A stretch of DNA of 64,000 bases from Lineus longissimus (GCF_910592395.1 NC_088323.1:12945501-13009500); one strand, 5' to 3'; positions 37,836-48,553 are shown, counted from the stretch's first letter. Notes: generated from the letters alone by a model not told the origin. A program made the numbers and translations.

Positions 37836-40147
37836 TTAAACAAAGTTTGAATCACTGTAATCAATGTATTTCTCATAAAACATACCGAATTTCTTGCTAG
37901 TGTCGTAGAGTTGGATATCCTTAGGGTAGTTACTGAAATCGAAATGGTCCTTAAGATTTGTCAGGTCTTTCATCAAATCATCAGTCTTTAACTTTAAGAC
38001 AGAACTGTCAGTATCAAGATACAGTAGTTCCAAGTTCTTCTCACCAAAGTAAGGTTGAAGAACTCATAGTAGAACTCATACATTAATAACTTAGACAATT
38101 CCAAGACTGAAGTACCCATGTAAATTGGTTTGTTGAACCTCATAGATGTTTTCCTTATGCTAATAGCTGCGTTCTGTTCATCAGATATGCAAATTGAGGA
38201 AAACCTAGGATTGGCCATGAAGCTCCTGGCTCTTTCTCCGTCTGTGACCAATTCAACTTCCATCCTGTTCCTTATGTTTTCACTGGTCTTGCCGTAAAAA
38301 GAATTGTTCATCAGTTTACAATAGACTTTCTCGAAATTAGTAGTGGAATCCATCCTCCTTTTAGTGTTAAAATCAATGTAGGACGCCAACCACGTTGACT
38401 GCTTGAAACTGATCACAGAATTAACCTTCTTAAGTACCATTACTTTTTAAGTAAAACTGGAGCATCCTATAAAATGCACTATGTAGTTGGTTTTATCTGA
38501 GGTACAGTCAGTACTGACTTTTCTACACGAGATCTCTTCTCATCACCAAGTAATTCTCTCTGGTAAGGACTTAATTCCTCATCATCGATTGAGAGAGATT
38601 CAGGACAGAATGGAAAGTTCTTTGATTTGAACTTGTTGTTTTTCGGGATAAGCCAAGCCAACCTCTAAGAAGTAGCCTACTTCACTGTGCCTAGGAATTC
38701 CTAATACATGTACTAGTATATCTTCTGCAGTAATGTATCGAGCGAAGCTCTCTTGACTTTGTCCTGATCTGTCTTTAATCATCTCAAAACTGCCATAAGG
38801 CTGATGTTCCATCATTGCCCAACCATAAAGGTTATTTGAATCGATGTAAAGTAGTTTGTGGCAATCATCAGCCTTAACGTGTCTTGTTCCCATCACTCCT
38901 GAAATACCACCTCTTATTGCCTTTTCAAAAGTAAGTATGATGTTACTGTCTGTAAGAAGTTCGAGGTTTATCTCAGTGTATTTCAAACCAGCTTGCCAGG
39001 TTAAACCGGGTGCTGAGTAGCAGTGACAAGGGTCGATCTGAAAGTAGCTCAAATTGATTTCCCTGAATTTCTCAATAAATCAGCTAGAAGTAACACATCA
39101 GTTCTGAGGTACAAGTCAATGAACTCTCTGTGATCTCTGATTTTAGAATGATCCCATATCTTTTTTGCCTCTTCGTAAACTGAATCTTTCAACATTTCAT
39201 TCTTTAACTCATCAAAGAACATAAACTTCTCTAAGTAAGTAACGTGGTAACTTTCATGTGATGTGTAAAAGGAATAAGGAACTGATCCTTTCTTTCTCAA
39301 GAGTTTGAAATCCTCATTAACAGGGAACATCCGTCTTGTTATTTTGAAATCATCGTCTGCCATTGATTTGGTTATGTTGTCTGAACTGGACTGAAGGAAT
39401 CTGTAAGAGTCTAAAAACCTAAAACACCCAAATTGAAATGAAATGTATTCCTCTGCTGTTTCAGCAAGTATTTGAGGTTTCTTATGTTCAGGAAGTTTAG
39501 TCATTAATTCTTTAATGAATAGGTGTGAAACGTAATTACTGAGATTGTGAAAGAACACTGGAACAAACATGGCTCTCTTTTTATTCAAGTTACAGGAGTT
39601 GTGAGCAGCTCCTCTGAAACTACCATTGTAGTGATCATGATCCTTGACCTTGTCGTAACCTAGCAACTGATTGCAGTAGTAACAGTGCATTTCTTCCTGA
39701 TATCTCTTCCAGTCGGACTCTGTCATCATTAAAGGAACCCCTTTTTTTTGCATGATAGATGCTTTTAGCTGATTCATTCTGTAACTTAAAAACATTAAGC
39801 TTGAGATTGTTGTCTTTCTCGATCTTGGAGATATCCTTTTGAATACATACAGGAAAGGAGTACATTTTGATACTACCGTTATCTAGTTTGGCTAGAGCTT
39901 CAGTTGTGACTATGACTTTGTCAATTGTGACTTTGTCAATAGAGCTATGCTCGACTGGTGTATCTTTGTAATATTTAGCAGCCAATAGACTCCATAGAAA
40001 ACGTTTATGATCATTTGATTGTACATTGATTACAGCTTTTGTTTTGAATGGTAATTGAGTGTAATGCCCACCTTTACACTTTTTGTATGAACAGATTGTA
40101 AGGCCACAAGAATTTATCACAATGACAAACCATTTCCTTGAAAACAC
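37836..40147 (-). pseudogene. polB: Polinton family-B DNA polymerase, broken
   Basis: A protein-primed type DNA polymerase used by Polintons for their own replication. In 5' to 3' order: an N-terminal part (40147-39760), a Cys/His segment CYYCNQLLGYDKVKDHDHY with HNSCNL as in HNH-like inserts, then FFHNLSNYVSHLFIKEL and YLRTDVLLLADLL of the exonuclease region. Next come motif A (LLYIDSNNLYGWAM), motif B (KLMNNSFYGK) and motif C (YLDTDS). The pieces lie in different frames: breaks are visible near 39750 (a run of eight T on the plus strand), 39050, 38600-38660, 38470 and 38010. The C-terminal end stops at 37836, shorter than expected. Not functional. Confidence 0.88.
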
Positions 40148-40149
40148 TT

Positions 40150-40746
40150 CTACTCAATCTGAGCCTTAATGTTATTTAACTGATTGGTTACGGCATAAAT
40201 TGCCTGATTCCTTGAAATTATGCTTTCCATTAGAGACTGAATGGGATGAACAACACTTTGTCTGGATCGAACTCTGTTCTCTGGACTTTGTCCTGATCGA
40301 GCGAAGCTCTCTGGACAGTGTCCTGATCTCATGAATTCAGTAAAAACCGAGATACTAATTTTGTGATGGTAATCATTGAGTTTGAATAGGACCTCTTCCA
40401 ACTTGTCTCTGTACTCATAAACCTGTTTTGCTTCTTTGTCAATGTTCAGGCAAATGGTGACAACAGGCTTACCGAATTCTTTTACCACTTCGATATCCTT
40501 AACTTTCCTTTTATTAACTAATTCTTCTGTTTCAAATGCAAGTTTCTTATTCAGTGACTTAAGACCTGAGAGAGGGTCATACATCTGAGGACCCTGTTGA
40601 TGGCCCTGTTCCAAATGTTGCATTAATTTTGTCTGTTTATCCACTGAATTTGTCTTATAACCCTTGGTTTTATTTTGAGCTGCCATATTGCTGTATGAAC
40701 TGCACTTGTAACACGTAACACAATGAACTTTCTGGCTTCTGGCCAT
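40150..40746 (-). CDS. Polinton ORF upstream of polB (198 residues)
   Basis: Begins with a CVTCYKCSSY Cys motif and continues as a Lys/Glu-rich protein. Its C-terminal third holds a peptide repeat (SPESFARSGQSPENRVRSRQ) produced by the hairpin repeat family found across this element. The stop is 3 bases before the polymerase frame, in another register. It may be the original N-terminal part of the polymerase or a separate gene; I cannot tell. Confidence 0.5.
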   Translation of the reverse strand: MARSQKVHCVTCYKCSSYSNMAAQNKTKGYKTNSVDKQTKLMQHLEQGHQQGPQMYDPLSGLKSLNKKLAFETEELVNKRKVKDIEVVKEFGKPVVTICLNIDKEAKQVYEYRDKLEEVLFKLNDYHHKISISVFTEFMRSGHCPESFARSGQSPENRVRSRQSVVHPIQSLMESIISRNQAIYAVTNQLNNIKAQIE

Positions 40747-41004
40747 TCCATTAGATTAAAAAGATTTATTTAATTACTAGAATCAATCTAGAAATTTACT
40801 AATCTGGTGTCGAGCTATGCTAGAGCGAAGCTCTCATGACGAAGTCAGGCTCTCTAGACGAAGTTTGTGTAAGGAGGTACTGATGGTAACTAATATTGAC
40901 CATGGAAGTGATAGTTGTAAATGTATGTGTTTCCGTTTCCAGGTACTGACATTCCAGGAACTGGCATCACTGACATTTCAGTTTCTCTAACATCTCTGTA
41001 TGTG

Positions 41005-41686
41005 CTAGTTTTTTTCTTCTTCTAAAAAAGTCTTCTTAAGTGACTCTACGACGACATTGGAACTGGTATCCCTTTGTTTCTTTCTAATGGCATTTTTCAT
41101 GGAAATGTACTTCTCCTTCTCCTTTAGAATTAAACTGAATTCCACTGTAGACATGTGTGAATCTGTTAATGCTTTGCTAAATAAATCATTGATAATGTTA
41201 AGTTTGGATATGGCCAGCATACCTATCTTTTCATGTTTTTTCTATTTTCTTAAGAATGTTCTTTTTCTCCCAACTCAGACCTGACGAAACAAGGGCACTT
41301 CCTATTGTCACACCACCCAAAGCTAAACCTATCAGTGCAGTGATGACACCAGCTAATGCTGAAAAACCAAAAGAGCCTGCAGCCACACTGGTGATATTCA
41401 GGAAATCGCTGATGCCAGTAATCACGTCAAATGCTTTCTTGTATTTTGAAAATATCTTTCTTCTGCATTCAATTTTATCTTCAAAGAACTTCTTAACATC
41501 ACTGATTTGATTGAGTCTGAAACACTGAGCTTTCAAGTTTTCCTGGTCGAGCCTGACTTTGTCACGCTCGAGCGAAGCTCTCTGATCATAGTTCGGGTCG
41601 CGCGAAGCTCTCTGGACATAGTCCTGGTCGGGCATCTTCAGATTATGAGTACTCAGATTTGGATAAAGCGTATTGCCTTCTTCCAT
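41005..41686 (-). pseudogene. Polinton membrane-type protein, frameshifted
   Basis: The 41231-41686 frame has a charged N-terminus, a helix (KYKKAFDVITGISDFLNI) and a Gly/Ala-rich hydrophobic segment (GFSALAGVITALIGLALGG). It ends at ILKKIEKT and appears to continue in another frame as the 41005-41220 ORF (LAISKLNIINDLFSKAL). A protein of this plan recurs in invertebrate Polintons as I recall them; its role is unknown. N-terminal residues RASRDPNYDQRAS come from the hairpin repeats. Confidence 0.55.
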
Positions 41687-42004
41687 TTAGTTAATGAGAA
41701 AAACTAGAATCAATTGTTCTAGGTTTGCTCTCAGGACGAGGTTTGTTCTCAGGACGAAGTCCGCTCTCAGGACGAGGTCACGTTCTATCAGTAATTGGTT
41801 TGGACAACGGTTTAGATAGTGGTTTGGTTACTGGAACGCTATATAGATGAACTAGATCCCTGTAAGTCAGGTTTGTCTTCTTCAACTATTCCAGTTCTTT
41901 GGTCTCTTGGTGTACCCCCAAGTTCTGTTCATTTATTTAGATAAATGATACCTACATCTGAAGGCTCTTTCTAGGTCTTCTGGTGTACATAAATTACTTT
42001 GAAT

Positions 42005-42220
42005 TCAATTTCTTAATTCAACCATTAAATTAACAGTTTTAATGCTTATGCCATTTAGATACATTTCGTTGTTTAAAAGCCGTATCTGATTAAGTAGAGA
42101 AGCATTTTCATATTCAATGTACATGTAACCACCAAAATACTGATAAATGACTCTTTTCCAATCTGTTAACACATTCTGGTCTCGATAGACAAACCAACCT
42201 GAACTCTCGATTTCATACAT
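42005..42220 (-). CDS. Small Polinton ORF, unknown
   Basis: 71 residues beginning MYEIESSGWFVYRDQN. No domain is recognised. It follows the zinc-ribbon ORF with 39 bases between and could be its C-terminal continuation or an independent gene. Confidence 0.3.
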   Translation of the reverse strand: MYEIESSGWFVYRDQNVLTDWKRVIYQYFGGYMYIEYENASLLNQIRLLNNEMYLNGISIKTVNLMVELRN

Positions 42221-42259
42221 GAAATTAATAGACCTATCTAACTGTTATTTAAAAAGACT

Positions 42260-42790
42260 CTAGTCTACTGTAGCACTCTTCTGTCTGTTTTCTTCCTTAG
42301 ACATATGTCTCATGTTAAACCAAGAGAAACATAGTTCGGGGTAATCCTTAAATTCCTTTATTAGTAATACATGATCTAACTCTTCTTCAGTTATGGGTGC
42401 AATAGATCTTTGGTAGTTTAACCATTTTCTGAAGAAATCATCAGAGCAACCTAAACGTAATCCCGAATATGACTTCGTCACAAAGCTCGAATTGTCAACA
42501 CCTTGAACTTTAGATATCCTATTTAAGCCAACTCTCACTTTATTTCTGTCTCTGTTGCCACTCTTGTCAAGGTAATCTTTGTAGTTTGAATTGAAACAAG
42601 ACCTACATTTGCTTCTCTTACCATCTTTAGCGAATTCACCATCACCTAGTAATTTCTCTTCACCACATTTAGTGCATTCTTTGCTAATTTATTCGCCACA
42701 TACTTTACAGTAATCTACTACTTTCTTTCTTCTATTCTTTTCGAATTCGCTCTCAGTCTTTGTTGTAAAACATTTTACCCAGTCCTTAGT
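42260..42790 (-). pseudogene. Zinc-ribbon-like Polinton protein, one stop
   Basis: Upstream of the 42538 ORF start the same frame encodes DYCKVCGE, an in-frame TAA, then CTKCGEEKLLGDGEFAKDG and KCRSCFNSNYKDYLDKSG, a four-Cys pattern typical of small zinc ribbons found in virus-like elements. It then continues as NRDRNKVRVGLNRISK. The role is unknown; an endonuclease or DNA-binding function is a guess. Confidence 0.5.
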
Positions 42791-42934
42791 CGAACTTTGC
42801 TCTCTTGACGAAGTCATAGTAGGGCATGACATAGTGTCCTGACAGGCCAGCAGAGCTGGGTAAACATTGACTGTACCATAGTTTGTAATGCTTATTTGAC
42901 TCTCAATTTAATAGATGAAATGTTTTTTGAATTA

Positions 42935-44112
42935 AATTTTCAGAGACTTTATCTCAGAAACTGGTAACCATTCATTGAATTTGTCACTGCAACCCTTCCA
43001 CCTCACTAATCCGTATTTCTCACCTTTACTGGTCTTGTACCTTAATATCTTCTCGATCTTGTACTCTAGCTGGTCAGGATTAGGAATGTAACTCAATTCC
43101 TGTTCGTAGAAGTAACCTTGAATTTCCTCTTTTTGATAATCTGAAAGATTGTAGACGATATGATGAGTGAAGATGATCTGTTTGATTTGGAATACACTGT
43201 ACTTCTTCAGTGTAGTTGGGCAGATAACCTTTACCGAAAATAGACCTGTACTTCGAAATTCTTACACTGTCACCTACATTGTACTTTGGTTCACCGAAGG
43301 TTTCTTTGAGGTGAAGTCCGTAAAGGTTGTACCATACTGCTCCTTCGTTTTCCATCTTTCTGGCGTCTGTATGTTTCATACCTTTTGATGAGTGAAATGT
43401 ATTATTGTAACCACTGACCAAATCATCCAGAACATCAATCCGCTTGTCGGTCTCCTTAGCAGTGAAATACCTCCACATTTTATCCTTTAAAGTTATGTTA
43501 AAAATTTCTACTACTGCTGCCTTCTTACTTGAAAATGTAGAGAACCATTCTATGTTATTTTCTGTTAAGAGCTCCTTGAAGTGTTTGTTGTAGAATTCAG
43601 TACCATCATAGAATTGAATCTTTTCTGGCATTGCCTCTCTGAAGATAACTCTAAATGCGCCTCTTATTTCTTCTCCTCTCTTATTCTTCACTGCCAGAGC
43701 CAAATCGTGAGAGCTGAATAAATCGATTACTGTCAGTATGTATCTGCATCCTTTGGTTTTACTCTCAAACTTCTGCATGTCAACCAGGTCGGCTTGCCAT
43801 TGTTGATCGACGTAAGATACCATTGTCTTTCTAAAGGTGAATTTCTTAATGGCCGGTTTACGTAGTTGATGGGTTGGCATGCAGGGTGTATAGAAATTCT
43901 TTCACATCTTTGTACTTAATAAGTTTCTTCGACCCCGGACTACGTTCAGAGAGCTTCGCTTGGCTATGCTCTTGTCTATCTTCCTTTACCTTTTTCCATA
44001 TTTTACTCAATGAACCGTAAGCCACATGACTTTCAGGGTTGTAGTACAAATCCCTCAGATACTGTTCGAACTTTGTTCTCAGGACTTTGTCTGGTTGATC
44101 TTTTTCAATCAT
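42935..44112 (-). pseudogene. int: Polinton integrase (rve core plus chromodomain), broken
   Basis: Integrates the element DNA into the host genome. The N-terminal part (43858-44112) has VLRTKFEQYLRDLYYNPES. After a frame change near 43870 the catalytic core shows WQADLVDMQKFE (first Asp), ILTVIDLFS, FYDGTEFYNKHF (second Asp) and KAAVVEIFN with the Glu expected at the DDE site. The C-terminal part contains PKYNVGDSVRISKYRSIFGK and, after further frame breaks, a chromodomain-like end KILRYKTSKGEKYGLVRWKG. Substitutions in the D-G and R-F-N neighbourhoods (YDGTEF, EIFN) suggest decay. Confidence 0.88.
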
Positions 44113-44126
44113 TTAATAGATCTGAA

Positions 44127-44730
44127 ATGGTTAAAAAACTGCTTATTTACGAGCCACATAACATGCTAATCTCTGGTGTAACCAATTGTGGTAAGACACA
44201 TTTTGCTCTTGATACCAAAGAGATATCGTAATAAGTTCCAGAGCATAGTAATTTTCTGTCCAACATATTTCAGCAATAAGACATATGACAGGAAATGGAT
44301 GCACACAGATAAAAATGTCTACATAGTTAATCCAGCAGCTGTGTCAAGTGACTTGAAGCTTGTGCTTAAATTTGCTACATTAACCTTTGAAGGATCAAGT
44401 ACGTTATTCATTATCGATGATTGTACCAACTTGAGAGACACAAAGTAGAATGTTTCAGAGTTATGTCATTTAGCCTTTACCAGTAGGCACTTCAATCTGT
44501 CTGTTTGGTTACTTGTTCAGAAGTACAATTCAGTTGTTAAGGACTTCAGGGAGAACATCAGGATTTTAGTCCTGTTTTTTAACAAGGATCAAGGAGCCAT
44601 AAAAGATGCCTTGGAAGAAAATAGTGTCATCCCTTGAGATAAAAGGCAGTATAACATAGAAGAAGTTACGTTGAAAAAGGGATCAAAATTAATCATCAGG
44701 TTGCAACATCCCCTTGGCTTTATTCATGTT
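44127..44730 (+). pseudogene. Polinton packaging ATPase (FtsK/HerA type), broken
   Basis: Would pump element DNA into capsids. The Walker A motif is LISGVTNCGKTHFALD and Walker B is TLFIIDDCTNL, followed in another frame by FNLSVWLLVQKYNSVVKDFR, the usual segment after Walker B. Frameshifts near 44225 and 44445 and stops near 44448 and 44637 break it. Its ATG (44127) is only 14 bases from the ATG of the integrase (44112) on the other strand, so the pair shares one short divergent intergenic region. Confidence 0.85.
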
Positions 44731-44817
44731 TAAACTGAAATTTAAAACGATGAATGAATCTGACTACGTCATAAGAGCATGACTTCGTCAAGAGAACAAA
44801 GTTCGGCAAAGCTCGAT

Positions 44818-45268
44818 CTAATTTAATTTAATTTGATTACTCTTTTTACCCATTAAGTAGTAAATCCCTAACCCTACAACACTTATTCCTAGGATAATCC
44901 AGAGGTACTCGTATTTCTTCATTTCATCACTTGGCTGGTAGTAGTCACTTAATTGAGGTCGTTTAGGAATTGTTACTGACTTATGTGGGTTCAAGTAATT
45001 GTACAATGAAAGTGCAGAGTCAGTATTTCAAAAATCTCCAGCAGCCTCGTTTTCTCTCTTCAATTCAAGGTTAACGAAGTCCATAATGTTTTTCTATGCT
45101 CCTCCCACTCTGCTCAGTCCTTCTGTAATTCTTCTTGAGCTTTATCATGTTTTTTTCATTTCAGCTAAGGAACCATCCTTGTCTAGTTTGTTAAAAAGGT
45201 AACTAGATCCGGTGAACGCGAATGCATTGATCACAGTAGAGCCAAGTACCATACCAAAACCTGCCATT
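44818..45268 (-). pseudogene. Polinton small membrane protein, interrupted
   Basis: Starts MAGFGMVLGSTVINAFAF, continues SSYLFNKLDKDGSLAEMKK, and after several stops and shifts ends in SDYYQPSDEMKKYEYLW and IILGISVVGLGIYYLMGK, a C-terminal membrane helix. This architecture (N-terminal Gly-rich helix, charged coil, SDYYQPS, C-terminal helix) occurs in other invertebrate Polintons as I recall. Function unknown, possibly virion membrane or vertex related. Confidence 0.55.
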
Positions 45269-45289
45269 TGATTCAATCTAATTTTACCT

Positions 45290-46024
45290 AGACTGGACTA
45301 CCAATTGGTACTGTACATCAAAACCATTAAGCTCGATAATGTCACTGTGTTCATCTGTTAAGCGGATATCCAACTTGTTGAATCTCGATTTGTATGGTAT
45401 CTCTATTGGTCTATCAAAGCCGTATGCTATCATTCTCCAAGGCTAGCTTCCTTAATCGGTTTTGTGGCTAGCACACCCGATGGTTCCCCGTTACTAAGTT
45501 CATACTAGAATTGATTATGTCACAGTTAAAAAAACAAAAAAGTTCATTGGTCTTAAATTGATTCGGGTATCGCTTATGAGCTCACCATCAAGTGTAGAAT
45601 AAGGAGTTTAAGAATGTTCAAAGCCAAATAATTCATTGCTTTTACCCATAAACATAATTTGGTACCAATGATTTCTTTTCTTCATTAATTGCATGATAGC
45701 CTTACCAGTGGGTTCATGTAGATTAAATCGAACAGCACTTTAACTTACGTTCTGTTCTCTCAATTTATCTGCAAACATTATTGAAAAGCTTTCTAGGTAA
45801 AAGAGGTCATTGAGTATCGTAATTTTTTTCAACAGATGACAAATTAAGACCTTACATTTGTTATTATCCCTGACCTCAGTGATGTTGTAAAATGAACAAG
45901 GTATTCCCGCATACGTTATACTGATGCTACATGCATTCTGAATTTCGGTGCTGAGATTAACAGTTAAATCGCTTGAACTCTGTTCTGGGTGGTCTCTAGA
46001 ATCAATGTTTAACACAAATATCAT
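45290..46024 (-). pseudogene. Probable minor capsid (penton-like) Polinton protein
   Basis: The N-terminus reads MIFVLNIDSRDHPEQSSSDL, with YAGIPCSFYNIT further on. It runs in broken frames down to about 45290, where PYKSRFNKLDIRLTDEHSDI is readable. Size, position before the major-capsid-like gene and beta-rich pattern fit a penton or minor capsid protein; this is inference. Confidence 0.4.
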
Positions 46025-46052
46025 TTAATTTAAATTAATAATTCTATTTAAT

Positions 46053-46256
46053 CTATTTCTTTATGTTTGTGGGTAAGATACCTTGGTCGTAAAGGTACTC
46101 TAATGTTAAATTACCAACAGCTACAGTTCCACCAAGTTTCAGAATCTCTTCAAGGTTGGCCTGACTTGGTGAACCAATGTAACCAATGGTTGTTGTTGCT
46201 AATAGTACACTTTGATACAGAGTATTGATGATGTCTTTCTTCCCTGGAGTATCCAT
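46053..46256 (-). CDS. Small Polinton ORF with a hydrophobic segment
   Basis: 67 residues, intact. It has a hydrophobic middle (SVLLATTTIGYIGSP) and an Ala/Gly-rich second segment (LGGTVAVGNLTLEYL). The start overlaps the end of the capsid-like gene upstream. Unknown role. Confidence 0.4.
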   Translation of the reverse strand: MDTPGKKDIINTLYQSVLLATTTIGYIGSPSQANLEEILKLGGTVAVGNLTLEYLYDQGILPTNIKK

Positions 46257-47529
46257 TTAGGTAGAAGGAAATATAATGTTTTAAAGAAACAATCTGTGAA
46301 TTCTGGATGTTAACTTGAGCATCAGAGACCACGAATGTGTGCATTTTGTATGGTCCCTTTCTTGTTTCTTTTGTTATCGATAATTGTATTCCATCCTTTG
46401 TGTTTTGAAGCTTTTTACCTGAACCATGGAGACGGTTGTCCTCTGTTGTTCTCAAGTCCAACCACAACCCGTAATGATCAGAGTCACCATAGTATTTCTC
46501 AATTGTCATGTAACAATCATAATATAATAATATAATACGAGTCTTATATAGCGCAGTATCCAACCATTATATAACTGGCCGCTCAAAGCGCTTGATAGGC
46601 CTCTTTAAAAAGCAAATGTTTAAGTTGTCCCTTGAAAGATAACAGAGAGCTGCAGTTCCTAACAGTTGAAGGAAGTTTGTTCCACAGCTGAGGGGCTCCA
46701 ATTGAAAATGCTCTACCACCGACTGACATGACATTGGCCTTTGGGATAGACAGAAGAACGTATGCGTATTCTTCAAATCTTTAGACATGAAGTACTTCTT
46801 GATCTCCGCCCATCGTTCCATCATTCTCATTCCTTCAGAGAACACTTGATTCGAAAACCCTCCATTGTAATCTGTACTAGTGATATTAGGATTTTCGAAC
46901 TTCTCAGCGTCTCTCGCACCACCAGCATAATCTGTCACGAATAGAAGCAAGATGCCTTTGATGGACATCCTTGGAAAATTGATGTTCTCGTTAATGAGGG
47001 TTTCATTGGAAGTAACATTGACCGTCTTGAAATGATCTATACAATCTTGATAGATTGAGAAGCCAGAATTGTACTTGTTACTGAGTTGACTTGCTATTGT
47101 CTTGTGAGTTACTGTGTTGTATTCAAAACAGATGATTATTTTCAAGTTTGTAGTTCATGGCTACAGTTGTGCCTGTTACAATGATTTCCTCCTTGGGTGC
47201 TAATGTAATCTCAATAATGATCACATCCTCGTGCATTTGAAACTTGTAAAATGGAGCATGAGTTTCAAACAATTTAATATCTAATGGATCTTGTATTTAT
47301 TACCGAACACTTTCTTCAGTGTCTTTTCATCACTAGTTTCACTGGTAACATCAGCCTCAGCTACACCATATCTTAACTCCATTAGATTCTTTGATTGAAT
47401 ACCTTGAAACACCCTATCGTTTCTTTCCTCCTCTTTTAACCACAAATATTTAAATGTCGAATAATGACTGTATTTGTAGAGATCAAATATCTGTTCTGTT
47501 CCCCATTTAATCACCTTCTTGGAGATCAA
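46257..47529 (-). pseudogene. Probable Polinton major capsid protein, interrupted by a LINE tail
   Basis: Readable blocks in order: KVIKWGTEQIFDLYKYS (47529-47281), LFETHAPFYKFQMHEDVIII (47270-47160), FEYNTVTHKTIASQLSN and MSIKGILLLFVTDYAGGARD (47145-46750). After an inserted LINE fragment come YYGDSDHYGLWLDLRTTED and FVVSDAQVNIQNSQIVS (46520-46260). Length and order fit the double-jelly-roll capsid protein of Polintons, which I infer from family resemblance only. Confidence 0.6.
46518..46745 (-). pseudogene. Non-LTR retrotransposon 3' fragment inside the capsid-like gene
   Basis: The minus strand reads SVGGRAFSIGAPQLWNKLPS, TVRNCSSLLSFKGQLKHLLF and KEAYQAL-stop, then AGCGG..CTGCGCTATATAAGACTCG and an AT-rich (TATTA)n tail. 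It is a 5'-truncated LINE copy inserted into the Polinton. Confidence 0.7.
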
Positions 47530-48290
47530 GTTTCTACCAATTTCCTCAATACATATTTACCCCCAGTAGATCCTTTAATTGTTGATCTAGCTAGAAGACG
47601 ACCATTCCTGTCCGTTATTTTAACCCAAACTAGTTCTCCATTTTTATCCTTACCAAGCATGAAGAGATCATTCTTAATATGTTGTATCTTCTTCTTCAGC
47701 GTTCGCTCTGCACTTGGAGGGGTCATTCTCCTAGGAGTAATCCTCCTCCAAGGCGGGATGAGCGTATCCTGCGTGCCACTACGGTTAGGCGTCAATTGGG
47801 TTTATTGGCCTAGTGGTCTGGCTTTGGCGAGAGAGATAGAGTCCACGCAAGCTACTCATGTTCCTCACTTGGTGGGGTCTTAGCTTGCCCTGGCATAGAC
47901 ACCACGTACAAGGAACCTCGGTTTTGAGTCTCATTCGAAGGACTGTGAAGAGCCAGGAATTTTATTTCCTTGAAAGCCACGCCGGTTCATCCAGACATAC
48001 GATCATGGGTTCTCCCCGCGATCGAACCTGGGCCCTATTGCGTGGTGGCCAGCAGTGTAAACCACTAGGCCATGAGGCTCCTAAAATATGTTGTATGAAT
48101 TCCCGATTTCCAGTTTCACTCATTTCTGCTAGAGTAAAAACGAGTTTAGACAGATTCTTTAATTGTCCGGGTGTAAACTTATATTTGCTGCCCTTTAGGA
48201 ATTCAGGAGATCTTAGAACTTCCAATTTTTCGTTTATTGAAGCTTCAGCATCATAGCCCGATCTTGTCTTTCAATTCATTTCTAATTTCA
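47526..48290 (-). pseudogene. Polinton protein of unknown role, split by a SINE
   Basis: The N-terminal part (48225-48097) contains KLEVLRSPEFLKGSKYKFTP, then NLSKLVFTLAEMSETGNREF. After the SINE the frame resumes at about 47687 with KNDLFMLGKDKNGELVWVKI and GSTGGKYVLRKLV. It lies between the capsid-like gene and the 49311 gene and may be structural. Confidence 0.45.
47688..48084 (-). mobile_element. tRNA-derived SINE with 12-bp target duplication
   Basis: Perfect duplication AATATGTTGTAT at 47676-47687 and 48085-48096. The minus-strand head has GGCCTAGTGGTTTACA (A box) and CAGGTTCGATCGC (B box). The tail is GAAGAAG at the left end. The central block TTGCCCTGGCATAGACACC and GTGAAGAGCCAGGAATTTTA is shared with 14100-14312 and 23810-23850. 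It splits a Polinton gene. Confidence 0.85.
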
Positions 48291-48409
48291 TCAGATTCGG
48301 TCTCCACTTCTCTCAACCAATTTTTACTAGGATCAGGATTACCACTGAATTCATTACCAGGTTTTAGTTTATCTAATAATTCTTAATCTAAATTTGTGTT
48401 GTATCTTAC

Positions 48410-48553
48410 GTCAGTTCCTTCACTTCCATTTGTGTTCAATGAAGTTTCATTAATCTTCTTCATCAGTTTCCGATGAAGAAGATTAATGAAACTTCATTGA
48501 ACACAAATGGAAGTGTGACTTCATTGAACACAAATGGAAGTGAAGGAACTGAC
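48410..48553. repeat. Perfect 55-bp inverted repeat with 7-bp loop and a 27-bp duplication
   Basis: The left arm GTCAGTTCCTTCACTTCCAT to TTCTTCATC is followed by AGTTTCC and its exact reverse complement. Within the right arm a 27-bp block (ACTTCATTGAACACAAATGG region) is doubled. Located in the Polinton between two of its genes. Confidence 0.92.
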
